Shown piece by piece: positions 58,257 to 64,000 of a stretch of 64,000 nucleotides of DNA. The stretch spans positions 496,001-560,000 of the forward strand of contig LATX02000186.1 of assembly GCA_001466705.2 (NCBI GenBank), given 5' to 3'. The notes below the pieces were generated by a model. The model was not told the DNA's origin and did no database searches. It was given only the letters and a program-made list of their open reading frames with translations. The stretch is from Moniliophthora roreri. Its lineage: Eukaryota > Basidiomycota > Agaricomycetes > Agaricales > Marasmiaceae. The position numbers and the translations under genes were made by a program. Numbering within the stretch: position 1 is the stretch's first letter; the number at the start of each line of letters is the position of its first letter.

Positions 58257-58423
58257 GTGATCGCGAAGCAGCTCTTCTTCCTCCGTAGCGGTCAGGTCGG
58301 TCAGGTCATAGGAACAGCGAAGCTTATCTCTCGCTATCTCGCGCCCCGTTTCCCACTCTGAGACCTATAAAATGACAAGACATCACTCATACGACCTTTG
58401 TGAACTCGAGACAAATTTCCACC

Positions 58424-61063
58424 ATGGCTACCGCAGCGAATTCTGTTCCACATCCTACACTGGTCAAGGTGCGTCATACCTGTCACTATCGAACTGCACA
58501 CAACTCACCTTTCCTCATATAGATCGATCCATTCATGTAAAAAGTCTATCTATAGGAGTCATGGAAGCGTTATGTGCTGATTGAGCTTGTTGCGACAATA
58601 GCCCTGCTGATCAACAGAAGGTGAGTACGATCCATTTATCGTTTGGAGAAAGACATCAATTTAAACTTGACATCAGGGCCTTCACAATCGCTGGCAGTAC
58701 GTGGAATTCGGGGTTCTCAAGCATCCAGGTTGACATTTCTCGTAGTCCTGATATTCCGCCCTTCGCTACCGTGAAACCAGGAGAGGTAATAATCTCCGAA
58801 CTAGATAGTTCGCCTGTCATTCTTACCCACATACACTCAGGTTTTCAAGGTGGAATGCATTGGTTGGTCCTTTTGGAAACATCGATTAAGCTTTTGTCTC
58901 ATGGCTATTATGGGAACTGTTCATGTAGACTGGACGGGAGCACAAATTGGGAATAACGACAGTACGTTGCCGAGTCGATTATGCTACTTCCATCATCTAA
59001 CTTTAGTTCTCCTTCCAGCTAGTGACGACGTCAAGAACGTCGACTTGACCAAAGTTCACAATCTCAGCGGCCCAATTGCAATCGAAGGTGCTGAACCAGG
59101 TGATTGCCTTGTAGTTGACATTCTCGATGGTCGGCTCTATTCCCTTCATCCATTTTTACACATTCGCACTACTCCGCATGATTCACAGTGACGCCGTTCG
59201 AGAAGATGCCTTGGGGATACACCGTACGTTGGTGTCATTTATCGTGGCGGCTCTGATGAACTATGATCTATTTAGGGTATATTCGAGCTTGAGAATGGAG
59301 GTGGACTTTTTGGTCAGTCATATCTTAGCAAGCAACGTATAAACAGACAACACATTCATTTCAGCACGTGAATTCAATAGCAAGGCAGCGAAAGCGATTT
59401 GGGATTTCCAAGGTCCGTATCCCTGAAATGTCAAAGTAGCAGCCACTGACATGGAAATTAGGTGTCTACGCTACTTCGCGACACATCCCAGGTGTTCGGT
59501 TTGCGGGGGTATCCCATCCTGGTCTCATAGGTACCGCTCCATCACCGGAATTACTTGCTGCATGGAACAAACGTGAAGGCGCTCTTATCGCTGAGCATCC
59601 TAACTCTGTTCCTGTGGTTGCTTTTCCTCCCGAACCAACTGGAGCATATGTTGGCCAAGACCTCGACACAAGCGTAATGGAAAAGATTGCCAAAGAAGGA
59701 GCAAGGACGATTCCAGGCCGTGAGCATGGTGGGAACTGCGATGTGAGTTCTGGCTTTTTGTTTATTTTCTTTTTCGTGTCCTTATTCGCTCGCTTCGCGT
59801 TAGATCAAGAATCTGTCTAGGTAAGTCAGGCTGACGTGATCCAACTCGAGTAACCCTGTTGGTTTCAAGGGGCTCTCGATGCTACTTCCCGGTGTTCGTC
59901 AAGGGTGCAAACTTTTCTGTGGGCGATCTCCATTTCTCACAAGGAGATGTAAGGATCATGACCATGTCTGGCTCTATGTTGACCAACTGACTGCTCCCGG
60001 CTTGCAGGGCGAGGTAAATCCGAACACCTTAAGCTTCACCCACAACTCATTCTACGGCGCTATCGTAGATGTCGTTCTGTGGTGCGATCGAAATGGTGAG
60101 TTCTATCAAGACTAGGCTTTCTGATTTCACCGTGACCTTCGTTAGGCTGGTATCATCACCCTTAAGACTAGTATCATCAAAGACGGCGTGGAGAAGTTTG
60201 CCTTGAAACAGCCCATCTTCTTGGTCCGCCCTTCAATAATTCATGAATGATAGGATCTGATATGATGGTTTTACAGCCTTCGCCGATCGATCCCCTGTAT
60301 TCACAAAAGGTTCTTCTACGAGTCTTGACGCAAATGGCTAGTCACTGACGTTGCATTCCGTCAGCTCATCTTCGAGGGCATCAGCGTTGACTATCGTGAG
60401 TTATTTCTTTGGTTGCTTTTTCTATCCGTATTGACGCATCCCGAATAGACGGAACTGGCAAGCAATATAATATGGATGCGTAGGTGCTCTCTGCGCAGAT
60501 ACACTGTTGGAGTTTCACATTGATTGGCACTGGACCAGCACTGTCGCCTACAAGCAGGCTGCTCTCAATGCTATTGCTTACTTGCAGAAGGTATAGTTTT
60601 CATGTTATTCAACACGCACTCTCCGCTAACTCACCCCTCACAGATTGGTTACAGTATGTGAGGTTACCTTTTCGTTCGGACCCAAAGTTAATCTGTTTCA
60701 TTTGCGCGTTAATAAGCTCGTGAACAAGCCTGTACGTCGTTCGATATCGGAAATGGCGGCAAGGCTGATACGACCCCTTCCTAGATCTCTTACTCTCTGC
60801 AGCCCCAGTGGAGAGTCATGTCGGTGCCATTGTGGTATGTTCTTCCCCCATTCTCTAGTTCTGAGTTGAGCTCCCGCAGGATTCTCCCAATGCATGTGTG
60901 ACATTAGCATTGCCGACTGGGATCTTCGAGCATGTTCGTATTCTGAGTTCTCGATAGTCGTTGCATAACTGATATACCATTGTAGGATATCCTACCAAAG
61001 CCGGAAGGTTTGAAGAAACTCGACTTTGGACAGTGCGCTATCAGAAGCGACGGAGTTCTCTGA
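58424..61063 (+). CDS. Formamidase (acetamidase/formamidase family), 26 exons
   Basis: Starts MATAANSVPHPTLVK and joins in frame through 26 exons to TGA at 61061-61063, giving 421 residues. Conserved blocks of FmdA/AmdA formamidases are all present: LHNRWHPDIPPF, DWTGAQIGNND, DDVKNVDLTKVHNLSGPIAI, EPGDCLVVDILD, FEKMPWGYTGIFELENGGG, TSRHIPGVRFAGVSHPGLIG, GARTIPGREHGGNCDIKNLS, RGSRCYFPVFVKGANFSVGD, FCGAIEMAGIITLKTS, LIFEGISVDYHGTG, REQAYLLLSAAPVESHVGAI and VDSPNACVTLALPTGIFEH. The enzyme hydrolyses formamide to formate and ammonia in the cytosol, for nitrogen use or detoxification. Exons average 49 nt and include 6-nt (60008-60013), 10-nt (60644-60653), 14-nt (58523-58536) and 15-nt (60717-60731) exons. 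No defect is seen. It shares an intergenic region with the divergent gene at 57617. Confidence 0.92.
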
Positions 61064-61421
61064 ATGTTCTACATGAGTTGCGAATGATTTTCTCTGTGAA
61101 TCCGAATCAATGGGATGTTTTATATGAGGTATGCAAATGTACGATAGTAAGAATTCCTTGTAGGTTGTAAAATACGCTCATGCAACGTTGCGGTCAGGGT
61201 CGAATACTTGCTCCAGCTATCATTAATCCTCGCGAGCCGCAACTTGCGTCCGCGTGTCCTGCAGATGGTCAACTTACTCAACCTCAAAGAAATGCGCCAC
61301 GACTTTACGTGATCAGTTCCGCAGTTGAGTACTCCGGTCACTGGCAGGGCGTATGTGGATGTTTTGAAAACAACAGAGTAATGTAGATGTACAGTGGTTA
61401 CGACTCAACCTGGCATAGCGC
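61064..61421. other. Intergenic between convergent genes
   Basis: Lies between the formamidase stop and the stop of the minus-strand gene at 61422. Nothing further is seen. Confidence 0.5.
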
Positions 61422-62901
61422 CTACTTCCCCGGCTTGCTACTACCTGCTTGAGATGCTTCATGATATTGCAATTCCTGCAGCTCTTCCAGGTCGTCGAGT
61501 TCATCTTCGACCTGCTCTTTCTCCCTCTGCATCTCAGACTTCCAGGCACGATCATCAATTCGCTCTTCGTCGACGGGATCCTCAGCCAACTCGATTCCTT
61601 CAATACTCGAATCTAGAATCTGTCGTTAGATCTTTCGCTTGTCATAACCTAGAAACATGCATACCATTTTCGGAGGGCATGATCACAACCCATAAAAGCT
61701 TCTCATCTGCCCAATACTCCAAGAGGTCGGCAGTCGCTACTCGACTCTCCATTTTCGTCATTTTGGGCCCCAGAACGAGACTCAACAACCCTGGTCCACG
61801 ACCACGCCTCTGTCGTCGCAAAGCCCGTGAATGTGCTCTTGCTTGTCGATCAAACTCTCTTTCGGCACGATGAGGATTAACAGTATCCTCACGAGCTGAT
61901 AATAGCCTCAAATCGATGCCCATTCTCTCCGCTGCCAAAGCACGCCTACGATCTTCGTTCTTGCTTACTTCCTTCCCTTGCATGTACTCGTCAAATCTAA
62001 CACCCCAAGAGGCGATGGTATCCATGACACCTTCTGGTTTCTGTGGTGGAGGGACGTTGTCAACATCAAGAGGAAGAGCGTATGCCTGCGTTCGTGCAAG
62101 ACGTCGCTTTACCACACTGTTCTTTGCTAGACCTTCCGAGGGCGAAATAGTAGGTGGTTTATCCGCGATTGCCCGAACAACGCGACGCAGAATTGGACCG
62201 ACAACGGGAATGGGAAGTCGCATAACGGTAGATCCTACCAAGCGTCCGAATTGGTCTAGTTTTGAAGGACCGTTTCTGTCTTCGTTGGGAGAAAGAAGTC
62301 TTTGCATGGCGAGGGTGGTGCAGATACGGACGGAAAGCCCTCTGGGCTTGAACAGGCGGAGATTGGCAGCTCGGAGGTAACGATCGGTGAGGGTTTTTGA
62401 AAGAACGTGCATGGTGGTTTGTGCTGTAGTTTGGATAACGATTCCTGCAATCATTGCCCAATGGTACGGCCTAAATGGTTATAAAATTTAGAGTTCGTGC
62501 AAGATATTCACGAGAGAACACTTCACTTACACAAAACCAATAATTTTTCCAGCAAAGTCGACGACTCGGAGGGGCGGGCTCGCCGCAATCGCGAGATTGA
62601 GACCGTCAATGAAGCTCAAGAAATCTTCTTGAGATATACCGGCGTCTCCAAGGGCATGATTATAGCCTCGAGCAAATGCCGAGTCCCATTTCGCGTGAAG
62701 GCTAACCTGAGGAAGACAGACCGCCTGAGGAAGTTGAGCGTACGGAGGAGGTTCCGGCCCTGAACGTTCTGGCAGAAACGAGCGAATGAGAAGATCTGCA
62801 TCGCGAGTAAGTTCTACGCCCGAAGAGTATCCTTGGGGCGCCGATCCTGACTCCTCCGGGGCGAGGGCGGGCGATTTGCCTTTGATGTCTGGAGATATCA
62901 T
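61422..62901 (-). CDS. Conserved fungal protein of unknown function, tandem copy A (455 aa)
   Basis: Exons 62901-62531, 62470-61665 and 61612-61422 join in frame (GTAAGT...TTTAG; GTATGC...TCTAG). The N-terminal third is Pro-rich and disordered (MISPDIKGKSPALAPEESGS, PPPYAQLPQAVCLPQ). It is followed by a conserved region, FARGYNHALGDAGISQEDFL, LNLAIAASPPLRVVDFAGKI, then GFVPYHWAMIAGIVIQTT, which is hydrophobic and could touch a membrane, and LFKPRGLSV. The pattern of a proline-rich start and a Phe-x-Arg-x-Tyr region followed by a hydrophobic segment and FKPRGL is one I know from many fungal hypothetical proteins. No function is established. The C-terminus is strongly charged (EMQREKEQVEDELDDLEELQ). 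A paralogue follows at 63253. Confidence 0.8.
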
Positions 62902-63252
62902 GTCTGAAGAATGTGCGAACCTAGAGAGGTTCTATACGCTTGCCTGCAAAATATATATACGTTTCTCTGACGATAAAAATAGCTTCACGCCAGTGAGGCT
63001 GTCTGACCCGGGGCGATGCAACATGATGCTGACGTCTGTGATAGCCATCTCTGCACAGTCGTCCTTACCGAGAGCTGAAGAGGCGCAGCCTTTCTACAAT
63101 TAGCGGCAAGCTGCCAGTTTAAATTTGCATCCATCAGGATCCCACACCTGCCAGCGCCCCGGCTTGAAGTTGGCGCTCATTTGATATTATTCTGATGCTT
63201 AAATACGTATCTACCAGCACGTCGCAGGACGAAACTGGAAGCAAGAAGCCAA
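62902..63252. other. Spacer between the tandem paralogues
   Basis: Should hold the promoter of copy A (reading leftward). TATATATAC at about 62950-62958 is a TATA-like motif some 50 bp upstream of its start. No gene is seen. Confidence 0.5.
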
Positions 63253-64000
63253 CTATCGCCGGGTCATGGGAGGTATGGAGATTGCGAAGAAGTACGGATG
63301 ATACGGTAAAAGTCTTGCTAAAGCTTGGCACGTACGCTCTTTTGGGGCTGCACCTCGCAACCCCTTCTCGAACTGCTTCCTCTCCATCTGCATCTTATTT
63401 TTCCATGTCTGGTCATCGATCCGTTCTTCGTCCGCTAGATCTTCAGCTACCTTGATCCCTTCAATCTTCGAGTCTAGAGATTGCATTAGAAATCGGGTTT
63501 GCAAACTGCCACAGCTATGGGAATAAGCGTACCGTTCCCTGAGGACATTACTACGACCCATAGAGTTCTTTCACCGGCCCAGTGCTCCAAAAGGTCGGCA
63601 TTCGCAACCCGTCTTTCTAGCTCTGTCATCCGATCTCCCATAAGCTTGAAGATCAACTGTTCCAATCCATGCAGAGGATTCGTATGTGCTGTTGATTGAT
63701 AATCTGAAAACATCCCTGGGTCAATGCCCTTCCTCTCCGCTGCCAACGCTCGTCTGTCGGCTGCATTTTGTCTTTCCTCGTGCTCTCGCCTCGATGCATC
63801 GAATTTGACACCCAACGAAGCAATGGCGTCTATGACACCCTCACTTTCGCGGGGTGGAGGCATGTTGTCAACATCCGGTGGAAGGGCGTACGCCTGCGTT
63901 CGTGCAAGACGCCGGTTCAACGCACTGTCCTTCACTGGACCTTCTGATGGTGTGATTGTAGGTGGTTTGCCTGCGATAGCAGAGATAACATGACCAAGGA
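63253..64000 (-). CDS. Conserved fungal protein of unknown function, tandem copy B (partial)
   Basis: Paralogue of copy A, cut by the right window edge, so the N-terminal half is missing. Matching blocks: SALNRRLARTQAYALPPDVD and NMPPP (copy A: RRLARTQAYALPLDVD), DRRALAAERKGID, RRVANADLLEHWAGERTLWV, then an intron with donor GTACGC and acceptor TCTAG at the same place as in copy A, and the last exon SKIEGIKVAEDLADEERIDD. The tail differs: copy A ends acidic, copy B ends shortly after KGLRGAAPKERTC and stops at 63253. It lies head-to-tail with copy A, so the pair arose by tandem duplication and has diverged considerably. Confidence 0.8.

Noticed and set aside
61916..62380. 154-codon plus-strand frame
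   Set aside because: Antisense shadow of the conserved fungal gene at 61422-62901.

Overview
This window looks like nuclear DNA of a mushroom-forming basidiomycete (Agaricomycetes). Three things point there: very short, dense spliceosomal introns (about 50-60 nt); a Plavaka-type transposase; and NGN-KOW and F-box/LRR relatives of the kinds that are expanded in mushroom genomes. The exact species cannot be told from sequence alone.

The window splits into two compartments that meet near 45.2 kb. Positions 1 to about 45,180 are CpG-poor and AT-rich, and are almost entirely dead mobile DNA. In order they hold: a broken, nested Ty3/gypsy element (1-5302, minus strand); five copies of an unclassified 1.75-kb repeat called R1 here (5.3-16 kb); a decayed LRR gene (8.8-10.1 kb); a hAT-like MITE (16.5 kb); a C2H2 zinc-finger pseudogene present twice inside a perfect 2427-bp tandem duplication (18.6-23.5 kb); a family of CACTA-type MITEs (intact termini, 3-bp TSD at one copy); a nearly full-length but stop-ridden Plavaka (CACTA-like) transposase gene (27.2-31.5 kb); a degenerate multi-exon SPT5-like NGN-KOW gene (34.3-37.5 kb); a second mushroom-type uncharacterised gene with a solo LTR in its last exon (38.6-40.8 kb); and a 5' LTR plus gag whose rest is missing (43.3-45.2 kb). 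Six single N characters (6246, 6681, 11293, 12319, 25246, 32471) mark contig joins. Some duplications touching them are probably assembly effects.

Positions 45.2-64 kb are CpG-rich host sequence with intact, intron-rich genes. They include the RNase P/MRP subunit POP5; a 242-aa conserved-looking protein of unknown function; two paralogous FAD-dependent monooxygenases (51.4-53.3 kb plus, 55.3-57.1 kb minus) flanking an arginine/serine/histidine-rich protein gene; a 26-exon formamidase of the FmdA/AmdA family with exons as small as 6 nt; and two tandem paralogues of a conserved fungal protein at the right edge. The two monooxygenases and the formamidase lie within 10 kb, which fits a small metabolic neighbourhood (inference). 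I deduced exon structures by hand from reading frame, GT/GC-AG borders and protein family similarity; transcript data could change some borders.
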